From Chroococcus sp. FPU101 (lineage in GTDB: Bacteria > Cyanobacteriota > Cyanobacteriia > Cyanobacteriales > Microcystaceae), in the NCBI RefSeq assembly GCF_017312365.1, contig NZ_BLJI01000003.1:124001-188000 (forward strand): DNA of 64,000 bases. The letters run 5' to 3'. The position numbers and the translations under genes are program-made. Below are positions 53,563 through 63,698 of this stretch, piece by piece. The notes beneath the pieces were generated by a model. That model had not been told where the DNA came from, searched no databases, and saw only the letters and a list, made by a program, of their open reading frames with translations. Position 1 is the stretch's first letter; each line of letters begins with the position of its first letter.

Positions 53563-54342
53563 ATGATAACAAGTTTTAATCAACAGTGGCTTAAAACAAT
53601 TGGTTTAGTGAGTGGGTTAATTGCCTGCTTAGGTGGCATCAGTTTTTTACAACAAACTCGTATTAATGTTGTAACCAGCCAACTCAGTTCTAGAGACTTT
53701 CAACAGGAAGCCAATACCGATAAAATTCAAGTTAATGTCCTAAAAAATATGCCTGCTTTTGGGTTGAAAAATTTATTAGCAGACTGGTCACTCTTGCAGT
53801 TTATTCAATACTATGGGGATGAGGAAGCCAGAAAAGTCACTGGATATGAATTGAGTCCAGATTATTTAGATATTATTGTCAAAAATGATCCTCGTTTTGT
53901 GAAATCCTATTTATTAATTTCTCCTGCTTCTTCGATTAATGCAGGACTACCTCAAAGAACAATTTTGGCAATGAATCAAGGTTTAGAAAAATTAAATCCT
54001 CAGATTTCCGATGCTTATCTTATTTGGCTCTATAAAGGTGTTGATGAACTCTTATTTTTAGGAGATATTCCAGCCGCTAAACACTCCTATACAATGGCAG
54101 CAGATTGGGCTAAAATTGCCAATAACCCACGTTTAGAACAAGCGGCTCGTGGCACAGTAGAATATCTTTCTAATAATCCTGATAGTAGTCAGGCGCAAGT
54201 CGGAGCATGGTTTTTAGTTTGGGTAAATTCTCGCGATAAAAACACTCGTACAATGGCTCAAAATATGATTGAAAAGTTAGGTGGCAAAATTGTTATGGGT
54301 GAGCATGGTCAAGTTTTCGCAGTTCCTCCAAAAAAACGTTAA
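53563..54342 (+). CDS. Membrane-anchored hypothetical protein in the pilin locus
   Basis: 259 aa with one N-terminal anchor (WLKTIGLVSGLIACLGGISFL) and a helical, repeat-like body (DAYLIWLYKGVDELLFLGDIPAAKHSYTMAADWAKIANNPRLEQAARG) reminiscent of TPR units. It follows pilin 2 closely and in the same direction, so a role in pilus assembly or export is plausible. I do not recognise the family. Confidence 0.6.
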   Translation: MITSFNQQWLKTIGLVSGLIACLGGISFLQQTRINVVTSQLSSRDFQQEANTDKIQVNVLKNMPAFGLKNLLADWSLLQFIQYYGDEEARKVTGYELSPDYLDIIVKNDPRFVKSYLLISPASSINAGLPQRTILAMNQGLEKLNPQISDAYLIWLYKGVDELLFLGDIPAAKHSYTMAADWAKIANNPRLEQAARGTVEYLSNNPDSSQAQVGAWFLVWVNSRDKNTRTMAQNMIEKLGGKIVMGEHGQVFAVPPKKR

Positions 54343-54348
54343 TCTAAT

Positions 54349-54966
54349 TTACTCTCCTCTAAATATTTCTTCTACGGTTAATTTTAAATCAGAAAAATTC
54401 TTAGATTTAGTTAACTGATTACCTCTAAATTGTTTCGATTGATATTCACCATTTTCTAAATGATAAATGGTTAGAGTTGGTTGCTTAGGAGAACCGATAA
54501 ATTTCCTGCCACCCAAACCTAAATAATCAATAATCCAATATTCAGCAATTTCCAAGGTTTCATAAACATCTAACTTGAGGGCATAGTCATCACTCCAATT
54601 ACTACTAACTACTTCAATCACTAACTGAATTGTTTGTCCAAAGATAATTGTAGATTCTTTTTCCCATCTTGGTTCACTTTTGATTAATTCTTTTTTTGAA
54701 ACTATAACATCTGGCTCATAACCCGACAAATCATCAACCTTAATCAGACATTCTTTAGGAATAAAATAAGGTAAACCTAATCGCTTAATTTCAAAACTCA
54801 ATTCATTCATGGAAAAACTCGCAATTTGAGAATGCTTTCCTCGCGGTTTAGGTATTCTAGTAATGACTCCATTGTGCAATTCATAGCAATATTCTGCGTT
54901 CTCTGGATACCATTCAATAAACTCATCGAAATCAAACAAATTAGGTTGAGAGAATGCTTTAATCAT
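54349..54966 (-). CDS. Uma2 family protein
   Basis: 205 aa. DUF820-type residues: Asp in GYEPDVIVSK, Glu in IQLVIEVVSSN, and the KLDVYETLEIAEYWIIDY segment. Intact and unlike the 32361 array in detail. The upstream neighbour on the same strand is a broken VapC gene. Confidence 0.85.
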   Translation of the reverse strand: MIKAFSQPNLFDFDEFIEWYPENAEYCYELHNGVITRIPKPRGKHSQIASFSMNELSFEIKRLGLPYFIPKECLIKVDDLSGYEPDVIVSKKELIKSEPRWEKESTIIFGQTIQLVIEVVSSNWSDDYALKLDVYETLEIAEYWIIDYLGLGGRKFIGSPKQPTLTIYHLENGEYQSKQFRGNQLTKSKNFSDLKLTVEEIFRGE

Positions 54967-54971
54967 AAAAC

Positions 54972-55358
54972 TTAAGGATTACTTAATAAGTCTAATTCTT
55001 GAATAAAACGATAATCTTTTTGATTTTTAGTTAATAATGGAATAAATTCAATAATAGTTGTTGCTGCAATCCAAGAATCAGGAATTAATAACCCATGACT
55101 AAGTCAATAAGTTTTAATTAAATTTAAAGCTTTTTCTGAAATATTGCATTCAATAAGAACTTGATAATTTCTCAAAAAACTTTCGAGTTTTTGCAATTCT
55201 GTTTTATTTTTACAGCCGACTACTAACTCCATTTGAGTAATAATACTAATCGCTAATGTTGATGATTTCGATTCTTGTTGAATTCTATTAACAGCATTAA
55301 TGACTCCCATACCTACATCAATCAAAATATCAGTATCTACTAAAATTTTATTGGGCAT
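54972..55358 (-). pseudogene. VapC-type PIN toxin with a premature TGA
   Basis: ILVDTDILIDVG at the start is the PIN catalytic Asp motif. Translation stops at TGA (55104-55106) after NLIKTY, but the frame runs on LSHGLLIPDSWIAATTIIE to TAA at 54972, with the third acidic residue in IPDSWIAA intact. The expected residue at the stop is Ser (TCA to TGA). One nonsense codon in an otherwise complete ~128-codon gene. Confidence 0.85.
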
Positions 55359-55359
55359 C

Positions 55360-55584
55360 TTAAATCATCCATTCTGAGCGACGTAGTTGGCGTACCCATT
55401 CGTTACTTTCTTTTAGATCTTCTCGATCTTGCCACATTCCAATAAAATGTTCATTTTCCATCCTTAAAGGTTGCACTTGTACGGGTTGAGAAGTTTTCTT
55501 TAACTCAATATCAAGTAAGTGCCTTTCCTCTAGACTTAAAGAATTAATAATATTTACTAAAGAATTAATTAATTGAGTATTCAT
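55360..55584 (-). CDS. VapB-type antitoxin
   Basis: 74 aa, one base before the vapC pseudogene start. LVNIINSLSLEERHLLDIELKK is the N-terminal dimerisation/DNA-binding part, and the C-terminal WVRQLRRSEW tail is basic. The pattern matches antitoxins of cyanobacterial PIN pairs. The reading frame is intact. Confidence 0.7.
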   Translation of the reverse strand: MNTQLINSLVNIINSLSLEERHLLDIELKKTSQPVQVQPLRMENEHFIGMWQDREDLKESNEWVRQLRRSEWMI

Positions 55585-55659
55585 AATCAGCGTTCAATAA
55601 TAGTTCTAGAATTCTTTTATTGTACAAAGAGACACAACTCTAAGTTAAAATAGCGATCT

Positions 55660-57000
55660 ATGAATGATTCTACTGTTCACGTTATTGGCGGTGGTTTGGC
55701 TGGAACTGAGGCAGCATGGCAACTCGCAAACGCGGGTATTCCAGTGGTTTTTTCGGAGATGCGTCCAGTGCGAACCAGTCCCGCTCATCATACTGCTTTC
55801 TTAGCCGAGTTAGTCTGTAGTAACTCCTTTGGTGCCAAAGAAAGTGATCGCGCTACAGGTCTCCTGCATGAAGAATTACGCCGTCTTAACTCTATTATTA
55901 TCCAAAAAGCCGATCAACACGCGGTACCTGCGGGCGGGGCTTTAGCGGTAGACCGAGCGATCTTTAGTCGAGAACTCACGGAAACCCTAGCCAGTCATCC
56001 GTTGATTGAATTTCGTCGTGAAGAAGTAACAGAAATCCAGAAAGATAGTATAGTTGTTCTAACCACTGGCCCGCTTACCAGTCCCGCTTTAGCACAAGAC
56101 TTACAACGCTTTACAGGGATGGAATATCTCAGCTTTTTTGATGCAGCGAGTCCCATTGTGACGGGAGATTCGATTAATCGAGATGTTGCTTTCTTGGCTT
56201 CTCGCTACGATAAAGGGGAAGCAGCCTACTTAAATTGTCCGTTTACTAAAGAACAATATATTGACTTTTATCGTGAATTGTGCATAGCCGAGCAAGCCGA
56301 ATTAAAAGACTTTGAACGAGAAACGGCGAAATTTTTTGAAGCTTGTCTCCCCATTGAAGAACTTGCTAGACGCGGTGAAGAAACGATGCGTTATGGCCCA
56401 CTGAAACCTGTTGGACTATCAGATGCGCGTTATGAAAGACAAAGACCCTATGCGGTGGTTCAATTGCGTCAAGAAGATAAAGCGGGGCAACTCTGGAACA
56501 TGGTTGGTTTTCAGACGAATTTAAAATGGGGTGAACAGAAACGCATTTTTAGTATGATTCCAGGGCTAGAAAATGCTGAATTTGTCCGAATGGGTGTCAT
56601 GCACCGTAATACTTTTATTAACTCCCCTCAGTTACTTTCCCCCAGTTTACAGTTTAAATCTCGTCCGACTCTACTCGCAGCAGGGCAGTTAGTCGGGACT
56701 GAAGGTTATATCGCAGCCGCAGCAGGAGGATGGTTAGCGGGAACGAATGCAGCAAGATTAGTTTTAGGACTTGAACCTCTAACCTTACCTGTAACAACCA
56801 TGATGGGGTCATTATTTGAGTTTATCAGTTCCGCTTCTCCTAAGCACTTTCAGCCAATGCCCCCGAACTTTGGTATTTTACCTAGTTTAGAAAAGCAAAT
56901 TAAGAGTAAACGGGAACGATATCAAGCATATCGCGATCGCGCTTTAGCGGATCTAGACACTTGGAAACTTCAACTTAAACAACCTTGTTTAACCCTATGA
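55660..57000 (+). CDS. trmFO: Folate/FAD-dependent tRNA (uracil-54-C5) methyltransferase
   Basis: 446 aa. FAD site [18 protein letters not shown], then the family blocks [13 protein letters not shown] and CSNSFGAK with the catalytic Cys, and the C-terminal [16 protein letters not shown]. It forms m5U54 in tRNA using methylene-tetrahydrofolate. The stop overlaps the thrB start (ATGA). Confidence 0.95.
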   Translation: MNDSTVHVIGGGLAGTEAAWQLANAGIPVVFSEMRPVRTSPAHHTAFLAELVCSNSFGAKESDRATGLLHEELRRLNSIIIQKADQHAVPAGGALAVDRAIFSRELTETLASHPLIEFRREEVTEIQKDSIVVLTTGPLTSPALAQDLQRFTGMEYLSFFDAASPIVTGDSINRDVAFLASRYDKGEAAYLNCPFTKEQYIDFYRELCIAEQAELKDFERETAKFFEACLPIEELARRGEETMRYGPLKPVGLSDARYERQRPYAVVQLRQEDKAGQLWNMVGFQTNLKWGEQKRIFSMIPGLENAEFVRMGVMHRNTFINSPQLLSPSLQFKSRPTLLAAGQLVGTEGYIAAAAGGWLAGTNAARLVLGLEPLTLPVTTMMGSLFEFISSASPKHFQPMPPNFGILPSLEKQIKSKRERYQAYRDRALADLDTWKLQLKQPCLTL

Positions 57001-57908
57001 CTTCTGTTACTGTCACTGTTCCTGCAACAACCGCAAATATCGGCCCTGGTTTTGACTGTCTGGGGGCCGCTTTAACCTTATACAATGAGTTCACTTTTAC
57101 TACTGTTGATTCCCAAACTCCCCTAGAAATTATTGTTAGAGGGGATGAAGCGGCTAAAGTAGGAACAGACAAAGATAATTTACTCTATCAGGCTTTTTTA
57201 AGGTTATATCATCATGCAGGACTCACCCCACCCCCAGTAAAAATCGAAATTGGTTTAAAAGTACCTCTAGCGCGGGGTTTGGGAAGTTCGGCGACGGCTA
57301 TTGTTGGTGGGTTAGTTGGTGCAAATGAACTAGCGGGAAAACCGTTTAGTCAGAATGATGTGATGGAACTTGCGATCGCTATTGAAGGTCATCCTGATAA
57401 CGTGGTACCTGCTTTGTTGGGCAAATGTCAGTTATCGGTAGGTGAAGCAGGAAACTGGCAAATATGCGAAATTCCCTGGCATGATGATATTGTTCCAATT
57501 GTAGCAATTCCAGACTTTGAACTCTCGACTGAAGCAGCACGCGCCGTATTACCCAAAGAGTATAGCCGACAGGATGCAATCTTTAATGTTGCTCATATGG
57601 GTTTGTTGATACGCGGACTTGAAACAGGAAATGGAAATTGGTTAAGTAAGGCAATGGATGATATGATTCATCAACCCTATCGTTTAACCTTAATAAAAGG
57701 ATATGATGCGGTTAAACTGGCCGCTTTAGCGAGTGGGGCTTATAATGTGGTGATTAGTGGTGCAGGCCCGACTTTACTCGCTTTAGCCTATCGTCAGCAA
57801 GCTGAATATGTGGTGACAGCGATGCGCGAAACTTGGATGATGGAGGATGTCGAAGCAGATGTACAGATTTTATCTTTAGATCAGATGGGAACAAAAGTTA
57901 TCTATTAA
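56997..57908 (+). CDS. thrB: Homoserine kinase
   Basis: 303 aa GHMP kinase that phosphorylates homoserine in threonine synthesis. [19 protein letters not shown] is the family start, [15 protein letters not shown] the ATP-binding motif, and GAGPTLLAL the C-terminal GHMP motif. I choose ATG 56997, which overlaps the trmFO stop as ATGA; an in-frame TTG at 56985 lies inside trmFO. Confidence 0.95.
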   Translation: MTSVTVTVPATTANIGPGFDCLGAALTLYNEFTFTTVDSQTPLEIIVRGDEAAKVGTDKDNLLYQAFLRLYHHAGLTPPPVKIEIGLKVPLARGLGSSATAIVGGLVGANELAGKPFSQNDVMELAIAIEGHPDNVVPALLGKCQLSVGEAGNWQICEIPWHDDIVPIVAIPDFELSTEAARAVLPKEYSRQDAIFNVAHMGLLIRGLETGNGNWLSKAMDDMIHQPYRLTLIKGYDAVKLAALASGAYNVVISGAGPTLLALAYRQQAEYVVTAMRETWMMEDVEADVQILSLDQMGTKVIY

Positions 57909-57920
57909 TGAACCCAAGTT

Positions 57921-59135
57921 ATGAAAATTTTAGCCCTTTCCTCGATTTTTCCCTACCCACCCACAAAAGGGAAAAGTGAGAGGAGAACCTATAATTTTCT
58001 CAAATATTTGAATGAAAATCATTCGGTGACACTGGTTATACAAATTGAGCAAGATTCAAGACCAGAACTCGATCACGTGAGAGAATGTGTCGATGATGTG
58101 ATAATTTTCCCAAAAAATACCGAAAAACTATCTAAATTCAGTCAATGGCAATATTTTCTACAACAAGCAACGCCGTTTAATCTCCTAGAAGACTATAACC
58201 CAAAGATCCAGAGTTGGTTAGATGAGAAAATAAAAACTCATCAGTTTGATGTCATTACGTGTGAAGGTAGCGAAACAGCAATTTATATTCCTTCCCATTG
58301 GCAGAATATTTTACCAACTATACTTAATGTACATCGATCGCCCTATGGTATTAGTCAACATAAAATCAATCATCATATCTCAGAGAAACAATGGACAGAA
58401 CCGCTAAATTTACCGTTGTTGCGACGCTATGAGCAGAAATTGTATCCAAAATTTTCTTCAATTGTCACAATGACCTATGAAGATCGACAAGCCCTTAAAA
58501 CTTTTGATTTAGAAGTACCGATTACAACGATTCCCAATGGAATTGATCTGATTTTATATCCCAAACGTCCCACAAATCAAGGCGGACAACGTATTGTATT
58601 AATGGGAGCAATGGATAAACCTGCCAATATTGATGCAGCGCGATTTTTCAGTCTAGAAGTTTTTCCCCATCTACGACAACGTTATCCAGATGCAACTTTA
58701 GAAATTGTCGGTCTTCGTTTAACTCCTCCAGTCATTGAATTAGGACAATATGCAGGAATTACTATTGTTGATGAAGGCGTTTCTATCGTTGAATATCTTC
58801 ATTGGGCGACTGTTTGTGTACTACCATTACGTCAAGGTCGAGGAATTAAGCGTAAAACCGTAGAAGCTTTAGCCGTCGGTATTCCCGTCGTCGCTAGTGA
58901 TATCGCCTTGCAACATCTCACAGTTGATGGTTCTGATGTACCACTTTGTGCCATGCGGGCGAATAGTGTGGCTGAATATGTTTATGCGCTCGCTCGTTTG
59001 TTTGAAGATGCTAAATTACGGGAAAAACTATCCGTCAATGGACGAACCCTGATCGAACAAGAATTCAGTTGGGAAAAAAGATCGCAACGTTATGAGCAAG
59101 TTTTGTGTCAAACATACGATAAATTTACTAATTAA
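57921..59135 (+). CDS. GT4-family glycosyltransferase (paralogue A)
   Basis: 404 aa GT-B. The N-terminus LALSSIFPYPPTKG and the C-terminal site PLRQGRGIKRKTVEALAVGIPVVASD are typical of GT4 enzymes. Sequence patterns match the enzyme at 61060 closely (shared VDxSxVPLxAxRANxVxEYV and RLFEDAxLRxxLSxNGRxLIEQE), so the two are paralogues. It opens the cluster GT4-GT2-gmd-GT4. Confidence 0.85.
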   Translation: MKILALSSIFPYPPTKGKSERRTYNFLKYLNENHSVTLVIQIEQDSRPELDHVRECVDDVIIFPKNTEKLSKFSQWQYFLQQATPFNLLEDYNPKIQSWLDEKIKTHQFDVITCEGSETAIYIPSHWQNILPTILNVHRSPYGISQHKINHHISEKQWTEPLNLPLLRRYEQKLYPKFSSIVTMTYEDRQALKTFDLEVPITTIPNGIDLILYPKRPTNQGGQRIVLMGAMDKPANIDAARFFSLEVFPHLRQRYPDATLEIVGLRLTPPVIELGQYAGITIVDEGVSIVEYLHWATVCVLPLRQGRGIKRKTVEALAVGIPVVASDIALQHLTVDGSDVPLCAMRANSVAEYVYALARLFEDAKLREKLSVNGRTLIEQEFSWEKRSQRYEQVLCQTYDKFTN

Positions 59136-59153
59136 ATAGAAACAATATTACAT

Positions 59154-60083
59154 ATGTCGATTCCTAAAATTGCTGGCATCATCTGCACATACAACCGAGA
59201 TTATTTTCTCGGTGGTGCGATCGATAGTCTATTAGCCCAAGACTGCCAAGACATTGAGCTAGTGGTAGTGGATAATGGCTCAAGCGATCGTACATCAGAA
59301 GTCGTCGAAAAACGGCTTTCTGACCCACGCTTAAAATATGTTTATGAACCCGTCGTTGGTTTATCGGTCGCTCGTAACACAGGTGCCGCTAAAAGTCAAG
59401 CCCCCATTTTAGCTTATTTAGATGATGATGCCGTCGCGAGTCCCCAATGGTTGCGCCTGTTACTAGAAGCCTATACCACTAATGAAAAACTCGGCGTAGC
59501 TGGTGGAAAAGTCACCCTGATTTGGCCCAATGGTCAAACCCCACCTAAATGGATGTCAGATAGCCTTGCTGGTGGATTAGGGGCGTTTGATTTAGGAGAT
59601 CAACCCCTACTGATTGAACAGCCGAATCTTACTCCTAGAGGCGTAAATTACTCACTCAGACGGGCTTTCTTAGAACAGGTGGGCGGCTTTGATCCCAACT
59701 TAGGACGCATTGGTAAACGTTTACTTTCCAATGAAGAATTGTATATGACGGAGTTAGCCTTAAACAATGGCTGGCAAGTGGCTTATTTACCAGATGCTTT
59801 GGTCGAACACAATGTCTCACCCGAACGCATTAACCCCAACTGGTTTTTACAACGGGGTTGGTGGCAAGGAGTCAGCGAACACTATCGAGAAGAAATAGCG
59901 GGACGAACGGGGTTAAGACAAATCACCAGAGGAAGTGAACGTCTCGTTAGAGGATTATACAAAGCCACAAAATATATTAATAATCCCTCACTGCGTTTTG
60001 ATAATTTAGTCTATGCTTATGGTCAAATTGGCTATCTCAGTGAAGCGGTTAAAGGAATGGTTAGTAAAGAAAAACCAGAATAA
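59154..60083 (+). CDS. GT2-family glycosyltransferase
   Basis: 309 aa GT-A enzyme. IAGIICTYNRDYFLGGAIDSLL starts the fold; LVVVDNGSSDRT binds nucleotide; ILAYLDDDAVAS is the DxD site; and LLSNEELYMTELALNNGW carries the acceptor acidic residues. It has a C-terminal extension with a WFLQRGWWQG motif, as in hormogonium-polysaccharide-type enzymes. Fifteen bases separate it from the next gene. Confidence 0.85.
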   Translation: MSIPKIAGIICTYNRDYFLGGAIDSLLAQDCQDIELVVVDNGSSDRTSEVVEKRLSDPRLKYVYEPVVGLSVARNTGAAKSQAPILAYLDDDAVASPQWLRLLLEAYTTNEKLGVAGGKVTLIWPNGQTPPKWMSDSLAGGLGAFDLGDQPLLIEQPNLTPRGVNYSLRRAFLEQVGGFDPNLGRIGKRLLSNEELYMTELALNNGWQVAYLPDALVEHNVSPERINPNWFLQRGWWQGVSEHYREEIAGRTGLRQITRGSERLVRGLYKATKYINNPSLRFDNLVYAYGQIGYLSEAVKGMVSKEKPE

Positions 60084-60097
60084 GGAAATTAAATAAA

Positions 60098-61063
60098 ATG
60101 ACTAAAAAAGCATTAATTTGTGGAATTTCAGGACAAGATGGGGCTTATTTAGCTCAATTACTGCTGCAAAAAGGTTATACGGTGTGTGGCACTTCACGGG
60201 ATGCACAAGCTTCATCGTTTCGGAATTTAATTCGTTTGGGGATCAAAGATCAAGTCAAACTAGAATCAGCCTCCCTCAATGATTTTCGGAGTGTGTTACA
60301 GGTTTTACTCAAAATTCAACCCGATGAGGTTTATAATCTAGCAGGTCAAAGTTCGGTCGGTCTTTCCTTTGAACAACCCGTCGAAACCCTCGAAAGTATT
60401 ACTATAGGAACCTTAAATCTACTCGAAGCCATTCGCTTTACGGGTGCGCCGATTCGCTTCTATAATGCAGGTTCAAGTGAATGTTTTGGCGATATTGGAG
60501 ATTGTGCTGCTGATGAAATGACTCCGTTTCGTCCCCGAAGTCCCTATGCAGTGGCTAAGTCGGCTGCCTTTTGGGAGGTGGCAAATTATCGGGAAGCTTA
60601 TGGGATTTTTGCTTGTTCGGGTATTTTATTTAACCACGATTCACCGTTACGTCCAGAACGCTTTGTGACACAAAAAATTATTGCGGCTGCTTGTCGGATG
60701 GCTAAAGGGAGTTCACATAAGCTTTATTTAGGGAATATATCCATTCAACGGGACTGGGGATGGGCCCCTGAGTATGTTGAAGCAATGTATTTGATGTTAC
60801 AGCATGATCAACCTGATGATTATGTGATTGCTACTGGAGAAAGTCGCAGTTTAGAAGATTTTGTCAAAGAAGCTTTTGCTGTGGTGGGATTAAATTGGGA
60901 AGATCATGTATCGACAGATGCGAGTTTATTACGTCCGACGGATCTCGCTATTAGTCGCGGTAATCCCACTAAAGCGAGAGTACAATTAGGCTGGCAAGCT
61001 CAATATAAAATGAATGACATTGTGCGGATGATGGTTGAAAGTAAAATGCAGGGTGAGATATGA
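60098..61063 (+). CDS. gmd: GDP-mannose 4,6-dehydratase
   Basis: 321-aa extended SDR. NAD site ALICGISGQDGAYLAQ, the TSRDAQ region, the acidic/catalytic GSSECFG and the YxxxK motif SPYAVAKSAA. The family product is GDP-4-keto-6-deoxymannose, precursor of fucose or rhamnose-type sugars. The substrate-region motif NHDSPLRP is normally NHESPLRG, so its exact sugar is uncertain. No fcl/rmd partner gene is adjacent. Its end overlaps the next GT4 start by 4 bp. Confidence 0.85.
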   Translation: MTKKALICGISGQDGAYLAQLLLQKGYTVCGTSRDAQASSFRNLIRLGIKDQVKLESASLNDFRSVLQVLLKIQPDEVYNLAGQSSVGLSFEQPVETLESITIGTLNLLEAIRFTGAPIRFYNAGSSECFGDIGDCAADEMTPFRPRSPYAVAKSAAFWEVANYREAYGIFACSGILFNHDSPLRPERFVTQKIIAAACRMAKGSSHKLYLGNISIQRDWGWAPEYVEAMYLMLQHDQPDDYVIATGESRSLEDFVKEAFAVVGLNWEDHVSTDASLLRPTDLAISRGNPTKARVQLGWQAQYKMNDIVRMMVESKMQGEI

Positions 61064-62277
61064 AGATTTTGATGATTAGTTCGACTTTTCCCTATCCACC
61101 TACACGCGGGGGAACTTGGAATAGAACCTTTAATCTTCTAGCTAGAGTGGCTAAAGAATATCCCGTTACTTTGGTTGCCCAGCGTTCACCAGAAGTTACT
61201 GATGACCAAGTAGAAGCATTAAGGCAGTTTGTTGATGAACTCGTTTTATTTCCACGTCCCCCTGAAGTGACTTACGGACTGGTGGGAAAATTAAAAAATG
61301 TTGGTCAGTTTCTTTGGGATGGAACACCCCCAAATGTCCGTTTTCTCCATTCTCAGGTAATGCAGGATTGGATTGATCAAGCGGTAAAATCAAAAAAGTT
61401 TGATGTAATTACCGCAGAACACCACGCGAATGAAGTTTTTATTCGTCCAGAATGGAAAAATCAGCTAACAACGGTGATTGATGTTCATAGTTCAGTATAT
61501 CGGACTTGCAAAAATCAGTTAGAAACAGGAATATCGTCTAATCCTTGGCGCGATCGTCTTTTTCTCCCTCTCTTACGTCGTTATGAACAACAAACGATGC
61601 AGGATTTTTCTTGCGTGGTGGTGACAACTGATGAAGATGTTAAACAGATGCAAGAGTTTGTCCCCAGTGACAAGATTCATCTGATCGCTAATGGGGTTGA
61701 TTTAGAAACGTTTCCCTATCGTAATGGTGATCCTGAGGGTCATCATTTGGTGTTTGTTGGGAGTTTGGATTATTTCGTGAATATCGATGCGGCGATTTTT
61801 TTGGGAACGGAGATTTTACCCGCACTTCAAGAAAAATACAGTAATGCAACTTTAACATTAGTGGGTGCAAAACCTTGTGCAGAAGTGCTTGCTTTGGCTG
61901 AACGTCCAGGAATTAAGGTAACAGGTAGTGTTCCCTCGGTCGCAGAATATCTTCACCATGCTACCGTTGCGGTGATGCCATTACGGACGGGTTTTGGGAT
62001 GAAGTTAAAGACTCTTGAGGCCTTAGCGGCTGGTGTTCCTCTAGTGGGAAGCGATCGCGCTTTAGAAGGAATTGAAGTCGATTCTTCTAATGTACCATTA
62101 CGGGCGTTACGAGCAAATCAAGTGTCTGAATATGTCGAAGCGATTAGCCGTTTATTTGAAGATGCAACACTTAGAAATACTTTATCCCAGAATGGACGTG
62201 CTTTGATTGAACAAGAATATACGTGGGATTATTTAGGTAAGCAATATACCCAATTAATTACACAAAAGTTCGTGTAA
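61060..62277 (+). CDS. GT4-family glycosyltransferase (paralogue B)
   Basis: 405 aa, close paralogue of the 57921 gene: LMISSTFPYPPTRGG start and MPLRTGFGMKLKTLEALAAGVPLVGSD donor site. Coupled to gmd (ATGA overlap at 61060-61063), hence likely uses the sugar made by Gmd or adds to the same chain. A hairpin follows before the convergent small gene. Confidence 0.85.
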   Translation: MKILMISSTFPYPPTRGGTWNRTFNLLARVAKEYPVTLVAQRSPEVTDDQVEALRQFVDELVLFPRPPEVTYGLVGKLKNVGQFLWDGTPPNVRFLHSQVMQDWIDQAVKSKKFDVITAEHHANEVFIRPEWKNQLTTVIDVHSSVYRTCKNQLETGISSNPWRDRLFLPLLRRYEQQTMQDFSCVVVTTDEDVKQMQEFVPSDKIHLIANGVDLETFPYRNGDPEGHHLVFVGSLDYFVNIDAAIFLGTEILPALQEKYSNATLTLVGAKPCAEVLALAERPGIKVTGSVPSVAEYLHHATVAVMPLRTGFGMKLKTLEALAAGVPLVGSDRALEGIEVDSSNVPLRALRANQVSEYVEAISRLFEDATLRNTLSQNGRALIEQEYTWDYLGKQYTQLITQKFV

Positions 62278-62286
62278 TCTGATTTA

Positions 62287-62310
62287 GAGGCGCGTTGGTT
62301 GGCGCGTCTC
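62287..62310. terminator. Hairpin between convergent genes
   Basis: GAGGCGCG / CGCGTCTC, 7 of 8 pairs with an 8-nt loop, between the GT4 stop (62277) and the stop of the convergent small gene (62316). GC-rich relative to its surroundings; possibly a bidirectional terminator, though the T-tract is weak. Confidence 0.5.
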
Positions 62311-62315
62311 ATCAA

Positions 62316-62528
62316 TTATTGCTCATTCAAATCTAGTTTTACCGTCGGTCTCGGTGTTTCTTTTAGTCCTTGCCGATAGTCTGTCAGTTTCTTCTGAAAA
62401 TATCCGATAACCTGCTGAGGTTGGATAATTTGCTGTCCAATCAGATCGGGTTTAGATGAGTTTTCTAGAGCAATGACAAAATAAAGTGGAATGGTGACTG
62501 TTGCTGCCCAAAAAATTCGTTTTAGCAT
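62316..62528 (-). CDS. Small membrane protein, hypothetical (70 aa)
   Basis: From the ATG at 62528 (preceded by GGAGGAGGAA) the product has ~70 aa. It carries one N-terminal hydrophobic helix (MLKRIFWAATVTIPLYFVIAL) and a hydrophilic tail (QQVIGYFQKKLTDYRQGLKETPRP). The ribosome binding site overlaps an in-frame GTG at 62540, which I reject as start. Probably a single-pass membrane protein of unknown role. Confidence 0.55.
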   Translation of the reverse strand: MLKRIFWAATVTIPLYFVIALENSSKPDLIGQQIIQPQQVIGYFQKKLTDYRQGLKETPRPTVKLDLNEQ

Positions 62529-62843
62529 TTCCTCCTCCACTACACATCTAAAAATTGAAAATCGTTATTTCTTACAATAGATGGATGTTGTATTTATTGT
62601 AAAAGTTTCTGTGACACTCTTTGAATTGGATCAAGTATTTTATGTTTGGTGAAATAACACTTAATCAAAAAATTTACAGATTGATTTAATAATTCAATAA
62701 ATGATAGGTTACTTTACTTTTGTTTACAAGATTAAATTCAGCAAATGATGACATAACAAATAAAGTTTAAAAGCTTAACTGTCTTCCCAAGAAAGAAATA
62801 AAATAGGTGTTTACACATCAAATCAATCCGTCATGCTTGTGTT
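62529..62843. other. AT-rich divergent intergenic region
   Basis: About 315 bp between the divergent small membrane protein and purU. Promoters for both are expected; no repeat, hairpin or RNA was recognised. Confidence 0.5.
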
Positions 62844-63698
62844 ATGAATAGTCCCACTGCTACTTTATTAATTTCTTGTCCAGACCAAAAGGGTTTAGTT
62901 GCGAAAATTGCTAATTTTATTTATGCTAATGGCGGAAATATTATTCATGCTGACCAACATACTGATTTTTCGGCGGGTTTATTTTTGATGCGAATTGAAT
63001 GGCAGTTAGAAGGATTTAATTTACCTAGAGATGTCATTGCACCGGCTTTTGCTGCGATCGCCAAACCTCTCCAAGCCGTTTGGCAGCTTCATTTCTCGGA
63101 TACTATTCCCCGTATAGCGATCTGGGTCACGAAACAAGATCATTGCTTGCTAGATTTATTGTGGCGAATAAAATCTAGGGAATTTCTAGCAGACGTTCCC
63201 CTTGTTATTAGTAATCATAACACACTAGAAGCGATCGCCCAACAATTTGGAATTGAATTTTGTCACCTTCCCATCACAGCAGAAAACAAAAATCAACAAG
63301 AAGCAAGACAGTTAAAACTTTTAAGAGAATTAAAAATCGACTTGGTGGTTTTAGCGAAGTATATGCAGGTATTGACTCCAGAGTTTATTAACTATTTTCC
63401 CAATGTGATAAATATCCATCATTCATTTTTACCTGCTTTTGCGGGAGCGAATCCTTACTCTAGAGCGTATGATAGGGGTGTTAAAATTATTGGTGCAACA
63501 GCCCATTATGTAACAGCAGATTTAGATGAAGGGCCGATAATAGAACAAGATGTAGTTAGAGTCTCTCATCGGGATACTGTCACTGATTTAATCCGAAAAG
63601 GAAAAGACTTAGAACGAGTGGTTTTAGCGCGGGCCGTTCGAGTACACTTACAGAATCGAGTATTAGTGTATGGTAATAGAACTGTCGTTTTTGCTTAG
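62844..63698 (+). CDS. purU: Formyltetrahydrofolate deformylase
   Basis: 284 aa. N-terminal ACT domain (LLISCPDQKGLVAKIANFI), then a formyl-transferase-like hydrolase domain with the catalytic triad NIHHSFLPAF (Asn, His) and DLDEGPIIEQD (Asp). It hydrolyses 10-formyl-THF to formate and THF, supplying purine synthesis and balancing folates. Confidence 0.93.
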   Translation: MNSPTATLLISCPDQKGLVAKIANFIYANGGNIIHADQHTDFSAGLFLMRIEWQLEGFNLPRDVIAPAFAAIAKPLQAVWQLHFSDTIPRIAIWVTKQDHCLLDLLWRIKSREFLADVPLVISNHNTLEAIAQQFGIEFCHLPITAENKNQQEARQLKLLRELKIDLVVLAKYMQVLTPEFINYFPNVINIHHSFLPAFAGANPYSRAYDRGVKIIGATAHYVTADLDEGPIIEQDVVRVSHRDTVTDLIRKGKDLERVVLARAVRVHLQNRVLVYGNRTVVFA

